Below, in pieces: positions 27,768 through 36,275 of a stretch of 64,000 nucleotides of DNA. The notes beneath the pieces are model-generated. The model did not search any database. It saw only the letters and a list, made by a program, of their open reading frames with translations, and was not told where the DNA came from. The number at the start of each line of letters is the position of its first letter. Position 1 is the first letter of the stretch. The position numbers and the translations under genes were made by a program. The DNA is taken from NCBI GenBank assembly GCA_947492175.1, contig CANLMQ010000027.1:12715-76714 (forward strand). The letters run 5' to 3'. The stretch is from an uncultured Draconibacterium sp. (lineage in GTDB: Bacteria > Bacteroidota > Bacteroidia > Bacteroidales > Prolixibacteraceae).

Positions 27768-28142
27768 CTATTTAAATTTTACCAATTTTCTTGCTGCATC
27801 ACTTTTGGGAATGTATCTTGGTATATTATGAAATGAAACTGGCTCTTTTTCATTTCGAATGAATTGTAATTCATTTTTCTTTGCCAATTCAAAATGTGTT
27901 TTCCATTTATCTCCATATTTTTCTTTAAAATGTTCTATTTGTGGTTCTATCGTAACCCTATTATATTCATACTTTTGAATGTATCTTTTTTGACCGTCTT
28001 TGTAAATTTTTACATTATGTCTTTTGCACCAATTTTTCACAGAAATTATAGAAGCATAATCTAAAAGAACTCCCAATTCCTTTAAGTATATTTTATCTAA
28101 AGCATAATCATGTTGTATAAAAAATTCATTATTAGTTTTCAT
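27768..28142 (-). CDS. Excisionase-like DNA-binding protein
   Basis: A 124-residue basic protein. The middle (ELGVLLDYASIISVKNWCKRHNVKI, then KRYIQKYEY) looks like the winged helix-turn-helix of MerR-type excisionases found next to Bacteroidota integrases. It ends 1 nt before the integrase start, so the two are surely co-transcribed. Its probable role is directing excision or regulating int. No close family is named with certainty. Confidence 0.6.
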   Translation of the reverse strand: MKTNNEFFIQHDYALDKIYLKELGVLLDYASIISVKNWCKRHNVKIYKDGQKRYIQKYEYNRVTIEPQIEHFKEKYGDKWKTHFELAKKNELQFIRNEKEPVSFHNIPRYIPKSDAARKLVKFK

Positions 28143-28463
28143 GAATCGGTATAACCACTTCCTAATATTTTATGTGGTAGGTTTATTCATAATTAAATTA
28201 TACACAAAAAAATTTACAATAAAAAATCGACACGTATCTATTTTGCTCTAATAGAGCTTATTATGTAATAATATTCTTGTCTTATTTAAAAAATAATCTC
28301 CGGATTGGATATTTTCATACATTCAATTAATTGCACCAATGGTCAAAAAATTATTTTGAGAGTTTCTGCGGGTATTTCATTTAATATTTGATAATTCCCA
28401 TCCATTAACAGAAAATATCCCAGATCAATCCAGAGCTGACCTGAGAGACAATTTTTAACTGAT
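28143..28463. other. Intergenic region upstream of the integration genes
   Basis: About 320 AT-rich bases. They should contain the promoter of the xis-like/int pair. A 20-codon minus-strand frame is visible but unsupported. I see no terminator or repeat of note. Confidence 0.4.
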
Positions 28464-28871
28464 TCAAAGTTTTTCTGAAATGAACTTGCCGTCTACAAAT
28501 CGATGTACAATAACTTTCTTTATTTCATCCTTCTCTCTGTTTTCTGCAAGGTATCTTTTGAAAGCTTCATATCGTTCAAAACTCTCAATTGATCCGGTTC
28601 GAAAAGCAGGAGTGTTGTAGTAGTGAATTTCATAAGAGCCATATGGATTTTTTACTTCAGTAATCTCAGAAATTAAATTTTCAGCCGAGATTCCCTTATT
28701 CTTATCTTTTAAAACGAAATCACCATTCTCGTCACGTTTCCATTTAAAAACATATTTATAGCCGCAGTTTGAACAGGATATATATTCTTCTCCTGTTCTC
28801 CATTTACTATCTCTAAAGCAATCTGGTGAATTGCATATTGGACAATTTATGTCTTCTTGAAATGATCCCAT
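28464..28871 (-). CDS. Zinc-ribbon hypothetical protein
   Basis: A 135-residue protein whose start has CPIC (Cys10, Cys13) and CSNCGY (Cys33, Cys36), a four-cysteine zinc ribbon. The rest is basic and acidic mixed with a conserved-looking end (IHYYNTPAFRTGSIESFERYEAFKRYL). It may be a regulator or an accessory of the replication module. A 20-nt leader motif 50 nt upstream of its start is shared with the next gene (see repeat at 28922). Confidence 0.6.
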   Translation of the reverse strand: MGSFQEDINCPICNSPDCFRDSKWRTGEEYISCSNCGYKYVFKWKRDENGDFVLKDKNKGISAENLISEITEVKNPYGSYEIHYYNTPAFRTGSIESFERYEAFKRYLAENREKDEIKKVIVHRFVDGKFISEKL

Positions 28872-28921
28872 AGTTTTATTTTTTAATTTGTTTTTAGTTT
28901 TTTTTAGTTTTTTTTATATTA

Positions 28922-28967
28922 TCCGACCCTCACGACTTCACTGGTTATAGACACAGGTTGGTGAGGG
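28922..28967 (-). promoter_or_regulatory. Shared leader element, copy A
   Basis: TCCGACCCTCACGACTTCAC (28922-28941) recurs with one change at 29463-29482. Here CCCTCAC pairs with GTGAGGG (28961-28967). The element lies about 50 nt before the zinc-ribbon gene start and just after the stop of the gene upstream, so it could act as an attenuator or as an operator. Confidence 0.45.
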
Positions 28968-28988
28968 ACAGAATTTTAATATTCTAAC

Positions 28989-29423
28989 TTAAAATTCTTT
29001 TCGAAGCTGTTTAAGCCTTTCTTCTGTAGCAGGTATATTCCTTTTGTTGAGATACTCAATGAATAATTGTTCGTGTTCCTCTAAGGATAAAACATCCATC
29101 TGAAGTGTTGGAAATATCAAGTCATTTTCCAAACAGTATTGATTGTACTGTTTGAATTCTCCTTCAACAATATCAGCACATATTGTTACCTCTAGATCTC
29201 TCGAATCAATATCTTTTAGGGTTTTTGAATCTTTAAGTTCTTTCAGTTTCATCTCGACCAACTTGGTCATACTGTAGATAATAGATTCGGTTGATTGGGT
29301 AATACCGATAATTGCCTTATCGTATTTTTTATCCAAAGTGAAAGATTTTTCAAACTCATTCTTTAGTGATTTTGAACTTTGTCTTCCCCAGATTAAACAA
29401 CGGTGTTTTTTTAATTTGTTCAT
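28989..29423 (-). CDS. Island-specific hypothetical protein, paralog 1
   Basis: A 144-residue protein. The first 60 residues (FEKSFTLDKKYDKAIIGI, ESIIYSMTKLVEMKL) align with the 118-residue product at 29913-30269 (FEESFFLESKCDSAIVGY, GAIIYSLSELVDQMI), which marks the two as paralogs. After that the C-termini diverge. No family is recognised and there are no catalytic motifs. The location between the integrase and the replication genes suggests a role in element maintenance, but this is only inferred from position. Confidence 0.6.
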   Translation of the reverse strand: MNKLKKHRCLIWGRQSSKSLKNEFEKSFTLDKKYDKAIIGITQSTESIIYSMTKLVEMKLKELKDSKTLKDIDSRDLEVTICADIVEGEFKQYNQYCLENDLIFPTLQMDVLSLEEHEQLFIEYLNKRNIPATEERLKQLRKEF

Positions 29424-29732
29424 AATAAAATATTTAATAGGTTATAAAATTTCTGATTTTAATCCGCCCCTCACGACTTCACCGTTCAAGTTTGGTCATG
29501 AAGGGTGGTGGTGATTAACACCTAATTTGCTTTCTTTGGAGTGTTGTTATTTATGGTACACTCGGAACCATTTTTTTTAATTGTTTTCATGATAATTTGT
29601 TTTGTGGTGGATAATGCCACCGGTTAATATTTATTTTTATGATACATCCTCAATCGATTCTTTTGATTTTAATTCGGTCATGCGATGTGACCGAATTAAA
29701 AAATAGTTAAAAAATATCTTATATGTCCTATT
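29424..29732. other. Intergenic region with a 13-bp hairpin
   Basis: Apart from leader copy B it holds a perfect stem TTTAATTCGGTCA / TGACCGAATTAAA with a 7-nt loop at 29668-29700, a candidate operator (GGTCA-N7-TGACC) or structured RNA. A 22-codon frame (29590-29522, minus) is present but weak. Confidence 0.45.
29463..29482 (-). promoter_or_regulatory. Shared leader element, copy B
   Basis: TCCGCCCCTCACGACTTCAC, one base different from copy A at 28922, again 40 nt before a gene start (29423). It can pair imperfectly with GTCATGAAGGG at about 29494-29504. Confidence 0.45.
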
Positions 29733-29831
29733 TCACTTATGTGTAAATCCTTCATCCATATTAATGTTCTCAATCTTGTGTGATAATACTTCGGCATCCA
29801 TTACATATGGATTTTTAAATTTTAGTTTCAT
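29733..29831 (-). CDS. Possible 32-residue peptide
   Basis: The ATG overlaps the stop of the preceding small frame (ATGA, 29831-29828) and opens 32 codons beginning MKLKFKNPYVMDAEV and ending in TGA. The ATGA coupling is the main support. It is too short for domain recognition. It would belong to the operon starting at 30269. Confidence 0.35.
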   Translation of the reverse strand: MKLKFKNPYVMDAEVLSHKIENINMDEGFTHK

Positions 29832-29911
29832 ATTGTTTTTTGTTCAGTATGACGCTGTCCCCCGGCTAATGATTTAAACAACTTATTTTTTAAAATTCTC
29901 ATGATGTTCAT
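29828..29911 (-). CDS. Possible 27-residue basic peptide
   Basis: It starts 1 nt after the stop of the 118-residue gene and ends in the ATGA that starts the next small frame. The peptide is basic (MNIMRILKNKLFKSLAGGQ). Tight spacing suggests translation, but nothing else supports it. Confidence 0.35.
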   Translation of the reverse strand: MNIMRILKNKLFKSLAGGQRHTEQKTI

Positions 29912-29912
29912 T

Positions 29913-30269
29913 TTAATGATTGATATGCATATGTTTAATCGGCATGTTCGAATACAGATATAAATCTGATATTAAAATGGGTGGGATTACGTCATCCCTT
30001 TCGTCTAATTCTTCAAAATAATCTTTGTAAAAGTTGATGCAAAATGCAAATAGGCGACCTTTACTTTCATAGTGGTTGGATTCACCCTCTTGTTCTATTT
30101 CGTTAATCATTTGATCAACCAATTCTGACAGGCTGTAAATAATGGCACCTGTTACTGAATTATAACCTACAATTGCTGAATCACATTTTGATTCGAGAAA
30201 GAATGATTCCTCAAAATCAACTTTCATTCTTTGGGAGCTGTACTCTCCGAATTTCAATAAATTTTTCAT
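29913..30269 (-). CDS. Island-specific hypothetical protein, paralog 2
   Basis: A 118-residue protein related to the one at 28989-29423 over the first 60 residues. It is acidic toward the end (ELDERDDVIPPIL) and closes with several histidines (HMHINH). No family is recognised. It is followed within 1 nt by small coupled frames and preceded by the PD-(D/E)XK gene with about 90 nt between. Confidence 0.55.
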   Translation of the reverse strand: MKNLLKFGEYSSQRMKVDFEESFFLESKCDSAIVGYNSVTGAIIYSLSELVDQMINEIEQEGESNHYESKGRLFAFCINFYKDYFEELDERDDVIPPILISDLYLYSNMPIKHMHINH

Positions 30270-30358
30270 TTCTAAATTTTTTAAATGTTAATAATAAAAA
30301 TATATTCTTGGTCAATTTATTTGTCGAGTTTAAAATCGATCAAAAAATTTAATATCCT

Positions 30359-31078
30359 CTAAACAAGCAAGTCATACTGTTCTTTATATAATTTCCACAT
30401 TTCAAATCCCACATAAGCTCTTATAATGGTCTCCTTGTCTTTCGACTTTATCTCAACTGCCCATTTCTTCTTGCTTTCAATTACTACCATATCTGGTTTT
30501 GCTCCTGACACATTATCTGGTTCAAATATTTCAACGCCTTTTACGTTAAGCTTTAACACTTTTGCAACAATATCTTCAATGGCTGCTTCGGTATTGGCAA
30601 CATTCCTTGAAAGACTGCGAACTCTTTTCCCTTCATCATTGATATAATACCCTTTAACCATGTGATAGGTGAATTTTGACTTTTTTTCATAGGATGAAAT
30701 AAGGGAATATTCAGGATTCAAAACACAACCGATTCTTCTAATGCGTAACATATAATAGTTTATAATAGCATTTATCTGCTGGGGGGTATAATTGGAAGTA
30801 TCAGTTCTTCCATCATAGAAATTCATAAAATCAGTTATCAATTGTCCTAACTCACCATGCATCTTTGAATACTCTCCGCTAAGTAACCCCCAGCTCTCTT
30901 TATTAATATCGGCAGGCAACTTAGAAGTCCTTCTGATACCCTTCATAAAGTCCTCATAAGGAATAAATTCTAACCCTGATGGGAATCCATAGTCCTTATG
31001 GGATATTTCCTTTAAGAACTCAAGTATTTCATCATTCTGGAGTTTCTTTTTATCTGTTATGTTTTCTAAATAATCCAT
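30359..31078 (-). CDS. PD-(D/E)XK nuclease-like protein
   Basis: A 239-residue protein. The C-terminal part contains GAKPDMVVIESKKKWAVEIKSK, the pattern PD...ExK with the aspartate near residue 194 and the E/K pair near 209-211, as in PD-(D/E)XK nucleases and Holliday-junction-type enzymes. The N-terminal 150 residues are unfamiliar. It is divergent from the primase-helicase operon across a structured 485-nt region, so it may act in element replication or resolution, or be defensive. No exact family was recognised. Confidence 0.55.
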   Translation of the reverse strand: MDYLENITDKKKLQNDEILEFLKEISHKDYGFPSGLEFIPYEDFMKGIRRTSKLPADINKESWGLLSGEYSKMHGELGQLITDFMNFYDGRTDTSNYTPQQINAIINYYMLRIRRIGCVLNPEYSLISSYEKKSKFTYHMVKGYYINDEGKRVRSLSRNVANTEAAIEDIVAKVLKLNVKGVEIFEPDNVSGAKPDMVVIESKKKWAVEIKSKDKETIIRAYVGFEMWKLYKEQYDLLV

Positions 31079-31563
31079 TTTTAAATTTTAATTTCGTAAC
31101 AAATATAAATGAAATATTTTTCTCGACCAAATAATATGACCGAGATAATATATATTTTAACATTTATTAACATTTTAAGAGAACCTCTTTGCTTTCTTTT
31201 TAGCTTCAGTTGTCAGTAAAATAAGGGATTGTAGTGAACTTTGTGTAGGCAATTATTTTCCATTCTGTTTTTTTACCAAAATGCACGCCACACATTTACC
31301 CTCTAAGGGTGGACAGGTGGACGAGATATATCCCATATTTTAAACTTATATGGATCAGTCGTCAGTCAAAAATCAGTATACTGGATTATAACTGATAACT
31401 GATCCAGAATCTGTTAAATCCCCTGTTTTATCTAGTCCACCTGTCCACCTCTGGTGATCTTTTTTCAATTTATTTTGGTTCCATAATGGTTTTTTCAATT
31501 TTCGGAGATACTTATAGTTGTATATGGGTGTCATCACCCTCAATAACTATCTATAAATACAAA
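31079..31563. other. Divergent intergenic region with nested inverted repeats, candidate replication origin
   Basis: An outer perfect 15-bp inverted repeat GGTGGACAGGTGGAC (31308-31322) / GTCCACCTGTCCACC (31435-31449) encloses a 16-bp inverted repeat with two mismatches (31351-31366 / 31391-31406). At the centre lies the palindrome CAGTATACTG (31374-31383). Several TCAGT/ACTGA units act like iterons. It sits directly upstream of the Prim-Pol/VapE genes, the usual place of the origin in P4-like and PICI-like elements. It could instead be a two-way operator. Confidence 0.55.
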
Positions 31564-31773
31564 ATGAATATGAAAAAGAAAACAGACACAACCGGGCAGA
31601 GCGTGAAAATGAACCTCACCCTGTCCAGAGATTTTTACCAAATCTTAAAAGAGCATGCTTATAAAGATTACGCCAAGCCAGCAACCTGGACAAAGCAATT
31701 CCTTATGAAAACCCTTCTTAACAATAAACCAGATTTTAAATTATTAATTCCAAATGAAAAATTTAAACAATGA
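31564..31773 (+). CDS. Small ribbon-helix-helix-like protein
   Basis: I chose the ATG at 31564 (69 residues), because the longer frame from 31486 adds an unlikely segment. The strand VKMNLTLSRDFYQILKEHA followed by two helices resembles RHH/MetJ-Arc DNA-binding proteins. Its stop lies 20 nt inside the primase-helicase gene, so the two are translationally coupled. It could be a repressor or origin-binding partner. The assignment rests on a short pattern only. Confidence 0.5.
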   Translation: MNMKKKTDTTGQSVKMNLTLSRDFYQILKEHAYKDYAKPATWTKQFLMKTLLNNKPDFKLLIPNEKFKQ

Positions 31774-33865
31774 AAACCAGAACCAAGACACCACCTTAAA
31801 ATTATCCATTATCCCTGTATCAACACAGAAAACACCATTCAGATCATGGGTACAATACCAAAAAGAGATTGCACCATTTGAAGAATGGTATAACCATTAC
31901 ATCAAAGATGGTACTGTCGGTATAATATGTGGTAAAATTTCAGAAAACCTTGAAATTATTGACATTGATACCAAAAATGACCCACAGGGAATAATCCACA
32001 AAGAATATTTTAAAAGGATTCCTGAACAACTACTTAAACGTCTTATTATTCAAACGACACCTAATAAGGGTATGCACCTAATATATAGGTGTCCGGATGT
32101 TCCCATTGATGGGAACCTGAAATTGGCACTCCATTCAAACGGTGAAGTCATTCTAGAAACAAGGGGAGAAGCCGGATATTTCTGCACATCAATAAACCGA
32201 AATAGGGTCATTCAAGGAACATTCGACCTGAAGAACGGTGATGTCGAGATACCTATTATCACACCTGAAGAAAGAGAATTCCTATTGGATACCGCCAGAA
32301 GTCTTACAAGATATTTCCCTTCTCAGAAGAATACTAAAGAGGATGGAAAACCTTACCAATACAAGGAACCTGCAATAAACAAGTTTAACGAAGAATTCAA
32401 TATAATCGACATTTTCACCCAGAAAGGATGGACGGTGGAGAATGAAGATGGTGAAAAGGTTTATCTTTTAAGACCCGGTTCATCATCCGCAGCACATTCA
32501 GGATATTACTTTCTTGAAACAAAAACATTCTTCTGTTTCAGCACGAGCACACCTTTCTCAACCGAGAAACCGTACAACCACTTTCAAATTTTGCAGGTGC
32601 TCGAGGGTAATGGTGATTACCGAACAACACTTAACCTGTTACCAAAATATGGTTATGAACTAACCAATCAAGGGAATCCGAGACAAAGAATTTCACCTGA
32701 TGAAATTGCTGAATACTTAAATAAACAAGGCGTGAGATATGATTCCTTCCTTCAAGACATAACCTTTAATGGTGAAATCATAGAAGAATTCAAGTACAAC
32801 ACCTTATACATAGACCTGAAAAAACATTTCAATCAGGAAATACCTAGACAAAAGTTTGAAGAAATTATAAAAAGTGAATACATAAAGGTCTTTAACCCTA
32901 TTCTTGAATTTATCGAGAAAAATAAACACAGAAGACCAAAAGGTATGTTTGAAAAGTGGTTGGATTGTATGATACTTAAAAATTCATCTGTTAATACAGG
33001 TTATGTTCTGTTGTACCTGAAAAAATGGTATGTTGGAATGATAGCTCAGGTATTGGATGGTGAGTTTGCAAATGAATTCTTTCTTGCACTTTTGTCCCTA
33101 ATACAGGGTATTGGAAAGACAACCTTCCTGAGACGATATGTATTACCGAAAGAACTTCAAAAATACATCTCGGAACACTCACTTACCTTCAATGATGATT
33201 TTAAGGTCATAATGGGCCAGTCATTGTTGGTCATTGATGACGAAATGGACGGAAGAACCTACGATTCTGCACAAACCTTTAAAAATGTCCTTTCTAATAA
33301 GTATTTAACAACAAGACGAAAATATGACAGGCGTATCAGTAAAATTAAACGAAACTGTTCTTTTGCTGGGTCGGGGAATAACCTTGATGTAATACGAGAA
33401 AACCAAAACAGGCGTATTATTCCACTGGAAATCGAGAGTTTTGATAGGTATAAGTTAAACAAACTTGATTTGACTGACCTATTCATTGAAGCCTATCACT
33501 TATTTATAGATGGCTTCGAATATTCATACCAACCTGAAGATTCTAATAAACTTTTAAACCTATACCAAGATTACGTCAGAAAATCAGATATCGAAATGAT
33601 AGTGGATGAATACATAGACAAACCTAAAAATGATGAAGATGGTGTGTTTATGTCGGTTATGGAAATTGTTGATTCCCTAAATACCATCTATCCGAGGTTG
33701 TCACGAAAAATTACAGTTGTAAGCATTGGAAGAATTCTCAGCGAACATGGAATAAAATCCATTCGAAAGGGAAAAAAGAAAACAACAGGATACCTTATAG
33801 ATAAAAATAGCAAGATTAAATGGTTTCCCGGTGAAAACAATATCCTGCTCGGTGTTCCAAATTAA
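31754..33865 (+). CDS. Prim-Pol / VapE-type primase-helicase
   Basis: A 703-residue replication protein. The N-terminal region (about 25-175) is a primase-polymerase-like domain with GTVGIICGKISENLEIIDIDTK, where the D-x-D is the likely metal site, and TTPNKGMHLIYR. The C-terminal region is a VapE/D5-like SF3-type helicase: Walker A QGIGKTT near residue 450 and LLVIDDEMDGR near 491, followed by NRRIIPLEI. Such proteins start replication of plasmids, phage satellites and integrated islands. It is followed by a strong terminator. Confidence 0.88.
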   Translation: MKNLNNENQNQDTTLKLSIIPVSTQKTPFRSWVQYQKEIAPFEEWYNHYIKDGTVGIICGKISENLEIIDIDTKNDPQGIIHKEYFKRIPEQLLKRLIIQTTPNKGMHLIYRCPDVPIDGNLKLALHSNGEVILETRGEAGYFCTSINRNRVIQGTFDLKNGDVEIPIITPEEREFLLDTARSLTRYFPSQKNTKEDGKPYQYKEPAINKFNEEFNIIDIFTQKGWTVENEDGEKVYLLRPGSSSAAHSGYYFLETKTFFCFSTSTPFSTEKPYNHFQILQVLEGNGDYRTTLNLLPKYGYELTNQGNPRQRISPDEIAEYLNKQGVRYDSFLQDITFNGEIIEEFKYNTLYIDLKKHFNQEIPRQKFEEIIKSEYIKVFNPILEFIEKNKHRRPKGMFEKWLDCMILKNSSVNTGYVLLYLKKWYVGMIAQVLDGEFANEFFLALLSLIQGIGKTTFLRRYVLPKELQKYISEHSLTFNDDFKVIMGQSLLVIDDEMDGRTYDSAQTFKNVLSNKYLTTRRKYDRRISKIKRNCSFAGSGNNLDVIRENQNRRIIPLEIESFDRYKLNKLDLTDLFIEAYHLFIDGFEYSYQPEDSNKLLNLYQDYVRKSDIEMIVDEYIDKPKNDEDGVFMSVMEIVDSLNTIYPRLSRKITVVSIGRILSEHGIKSIRKGKKKTTGYLIDKNSKIKWFPGENNILLGVPN

Positions 33866-33923
33866 TTGGTTATGTTGAGTGAATTCAAATTCACTTTATT
33901 AATACTGATTTCTAAATCAAACC

Positions 33924-33953
33924 AAAAAGGTGCTGTAAATAGCACCTTTTTTT
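33924..33953 (+). terminator. Intrinsic terminator after the primase-helicase gene
   Basis: AAAAAGGTGCT pairs with AGCACCTTTTT around GTAAAT and runs into a T stretch. It lies about 60 nt past the stop codon at 33865. Confidence 0.88.
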
Positions 33954-34058
33954 CGAATGAAACCCTACCCCAGATTTGAAGTATTCCTTTATTTATAAAT
34001 ATCAACCTGATCCGAAAAAATGGTCTAATTGAAAGAAAAAATCCTTGCAGATCACGAT

Positions 34059-34154
34059 TTATAAATCTAATAACTTTATATATGTTTAATTTGTACCAAA
34101 AAATATAAATCTATTAGATTTATATTCCCGAATATAAAGTTTCAAACTTTATAT
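34059..34154. repeat. 23-nt palindrome family, site 1 (three copies)
   Basis: There are three copies with 11-nt arms around one central base: 34059-34081 (imperfect), 34103-34125 (perfect, ATATAAATCTA / TAGATTTATAT) and 34132-34154 (perfect, ATATAAAGTTT / AAACTTTATAT). Related copies occur only at 49642, 56210, 56249 and 63443, all inside the island and at the borders of the two cargo modules. Confidence 0.75.
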
Positions 34155-34233
34155 ATAGGTGTGTTGGATGATTTTTAAGTTAAGCGATTCTTGCCACAAT
34201 TCCTTATTTGTACAATTAAAATGAATTATAACA

Positions 34234-36273
34234 TCACCACCTTTTAATAAAATCAATACTTGTTTTACGACACTTCCTTTTTTCCTGAACCGTTTGATTA
34301 AGATCATATTCCGGTTTTTGGAAGATATCAAATCCTCTGCCTAATACAATTCTCCATCCATCATCAGTTTCGATGCTTCTGTCATGAATTGACTCATTAA
34401 AATCAACTTCAAAATCGATATTATGAGATTTTAGATTTTCCTTTATTGCTGCAAATTTTAACGAGTTATCCTCTTTCTGCTTGACGTCATCATATGAAGT
34501 TGTGAGGTTGATGCTAATCTTTTTCGATTTGTCAACGAGGACTTCACAGAATTCTAAGAAGTTTCTTATTTGATATTCCCATTTTATATGAGGATCAACA
34601 CAGTGTATTTCTTTTGAATCTTTGAAGTACAAAGCAAATATTTTTTTATATGACCACCCCGTTTCATTTTCTTTAATCTCTAGTGTTCTTTCAATTGGTT
34701 CAATAGAATCAACAACTGTATCGCTATCATTTGTTTTAGTTGATTTTGAAACAGTACTTCTATCAGATTCCTTGATTTCTTCTTTTTTCAGTAAATCAGA
34801 TTCAGCCATGTCGTTGTAAAAATGAGGAACCTGATGATTTTCCTGAAATACGTTGGGCAAAGGTGTTCGAATGGTAATAGGAACATACTCGCGATCCATC
34901 TTACAAAGTTCATCCCTAACTCTTTGTCTCAATTCGACAGCCGGATTTACGCAATATTCATAAAATTCTTTTTCTGACACTTCTTTATTGGGAAATAGAA
35001 TTTTCATCAAGCCTGTTGCTCCTGCTTCTATTGCTTTTGTATCTCTCATATCATCACAATCGATCAACTCCATATTGGCTTTAATATAATCCCGATAACC
35101 AATATCATGTCGCAGTTTATGCAGAATTTCACCAAAAATATCACCTTTAAGTCCAATAAATTTTGAAGGTGTTTCTTTTGTAACTCTCGGTAAATCCCAA
35201 CCAGGTAAAAATCCCGAAAATCTATCAATAAAAGCTGTCTCTTGCAGAAAATTTGGAAAAACTTTAAATAGACCCTTTATTTCATTCAACGGTTTTTTAT
35301 TTTCATCCAGTTCGATGTTTGCTAAAATAACAATACCTGCTTCTGCCGACACCGCAGAAGCTGTACCTTTTCCAAATTTTCCGGATTCAAGATAGGTTTT
35401 AAGTAGTGCTGTCAATTCACCTGAAGAATCTCCTTTTACTTTTTGTGCCTCGTCAATCACAACGGTGTCATATTTAGTAATCAACCCCGCTGTTTTTCTT
35501 GCATCGTTAAAAAATAAAACCGCTGGAGTAATATTTCCGGCTCTTACAGCCACGTATCGGGACATGTTATCATATACATATGATTTACCTGTTCCTTTTG
35601 GTGCTAATTCAACCAGATTATATCTGGGTTCAATTAAAGGTATTAAACGGCATATCAACAGTAATTTTTGTCTTTCATCATAAATCATGGGATTAAATCC
35701 CATCGAAGATATAATAAAATCAATCCATTCTTTCGTGGAAAAATGGCTTCGTGATTCACAATAATAGTCTAAATCAACATTTGCAATCTGGAAGGGTTTT
35801 AGTTCCTTCATCCAGACTTGTCCTTTTGGTGATTCGTCAGATGGTGGTATGTAAAACAGAGTTCCAACTCCCCATAAACCACTTCCAAGCAGCATCTCAT
35901 TTTCATCTACAATTTTGGCAGGTATGGCTGCATTGTTAAGGTCTAGAAAAGGAATGGAAAGAAAACGATCACCCTTGGTAAGGTTTACAGCTACATTGTA
36001 ATTATCAAGCATCTGTATTTCCTGCATTTCTAATAGCTGATTATTTATACTTTCTTTTTCACCTTTTGCTGGAACATATTTTTTCATAAATGCTGCCATT
36101 TTCCCCCGTGACTGTTCATCAATATTTTCTGCGTCACCAACAAAATGACTAATAATCCACTCACCAACATATGTTGGTATTGCTCTAGCTCCAAACCCGG
36201 CTTTATGGATAAAGGATTTGTTTATTATTATCTCACTAAAAACATTTCTTGCTTTATTTTCAAATGGTTCCAT
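34234..36273 (-). CDS. brxL: BrxL-type AAA+ protein of the BREX-like operon, with an MIT_C-like tail
   Basis: A 679-residue protein. The N-terminal part SFIHKAGFGARAIPTYVGEWIISHF is typical of BrxL. The AAA+ domain has APKGTGKSYVYDN near residue 226 and VVIDEAQKVKGD near 272. ELRQRVRDELCKMD follows the AAA core as in BrxL proteins. I do not see a Lon protease domain after it. Instead the last 60 residues (HDRSIETDDGWRIVLGRGFDIFQ) resemble the MITD1 C-terminal phospholipase D-like domain. BrxL of BREX is a ring-forming DNA-binding ATPase needed for phage defence. It is the last gene of the operon, 2 nt after pglZ. Confidence 0.85.
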   Translation of the reverse strand: MEPFENKARNVFSEIIINKSFIHKAGFGARAIPTYVGEWIISHFVGDAENIDEQSRGKMAAFMKKYVPAKGEKESINNQLLEMQEIQMLDNYNVAVNLTKGDRFLSIPFLDLNNAAIPAKIVDENEMLLGSGLWGVGTLFYIPPSDESPKGQVWMKELKPFQIANVDLDYYCESRSHFSTKEWIDFIISSMGFNPMIYDERQKLLLICRLIPLIEPRYNLVELAPKGTGKSYVYDNMSRYVAVRAGNITPAVLFFNDARKTAGLITKYDTVVIDEAQKVKGDSSGELTALLKTYLESGKFGKGTASAVSAEAGIVILANIELDENKKPLNEIKGLFKVFPNFLQETAFIDRFSGFLPGWDLPRVTKETPSKFIGLKGDIFGEILHKLRHDIGYRDYIKANMELIDCDDMRDTKAIEAGATGLMKILFPNKEVSEKEFYEYCVNPAVELRQRVRDELCKMDREYVPITIRTPLPNVFQENHQVPHFYNDMAESDLLKKEEIKESDRSTVSKSTKTNDSDTVVDSIEPIERTLEIKENETGWSYKKIFALYFKDSKEIHCVDPHIKWEYQIRNFLEFCEVLVDKSKKISINLTTSYDDVKQKEDNSLKFAAIKENLKSHNIDFEVDFNESIHDRSIETDDGWRIVLGRGFDIFQKPEYDLNQTVQEKRKCRKTSIDFIKRW

Positions 36274-36275
36274 AG

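Larger units (their letters stand above)
33866..34233. other. Convergent intergenic region: terminator and three 23-nt palindromes
   Basis: It lies between the ends of the primase-helicase and the BREX operon and holds no gene. A terminator at 33924-33953 and the palindrome cluster at 34059-34154 are listed separately. The rest is AT-rich. Confidence 0.6.

Noticed and set aside
31486..31563. N-terminal extension of the small RHH-like protein
   Set aside because: The 26 extra residues lie in the divergent control region and look untranslated. The ATG at 31564 is a better start.
34149..34331. 60-residue frame overlapping the brxL 3' end
   Set aside because: It lies in another frame of brxL and of the palindrome site, with no support of its own.
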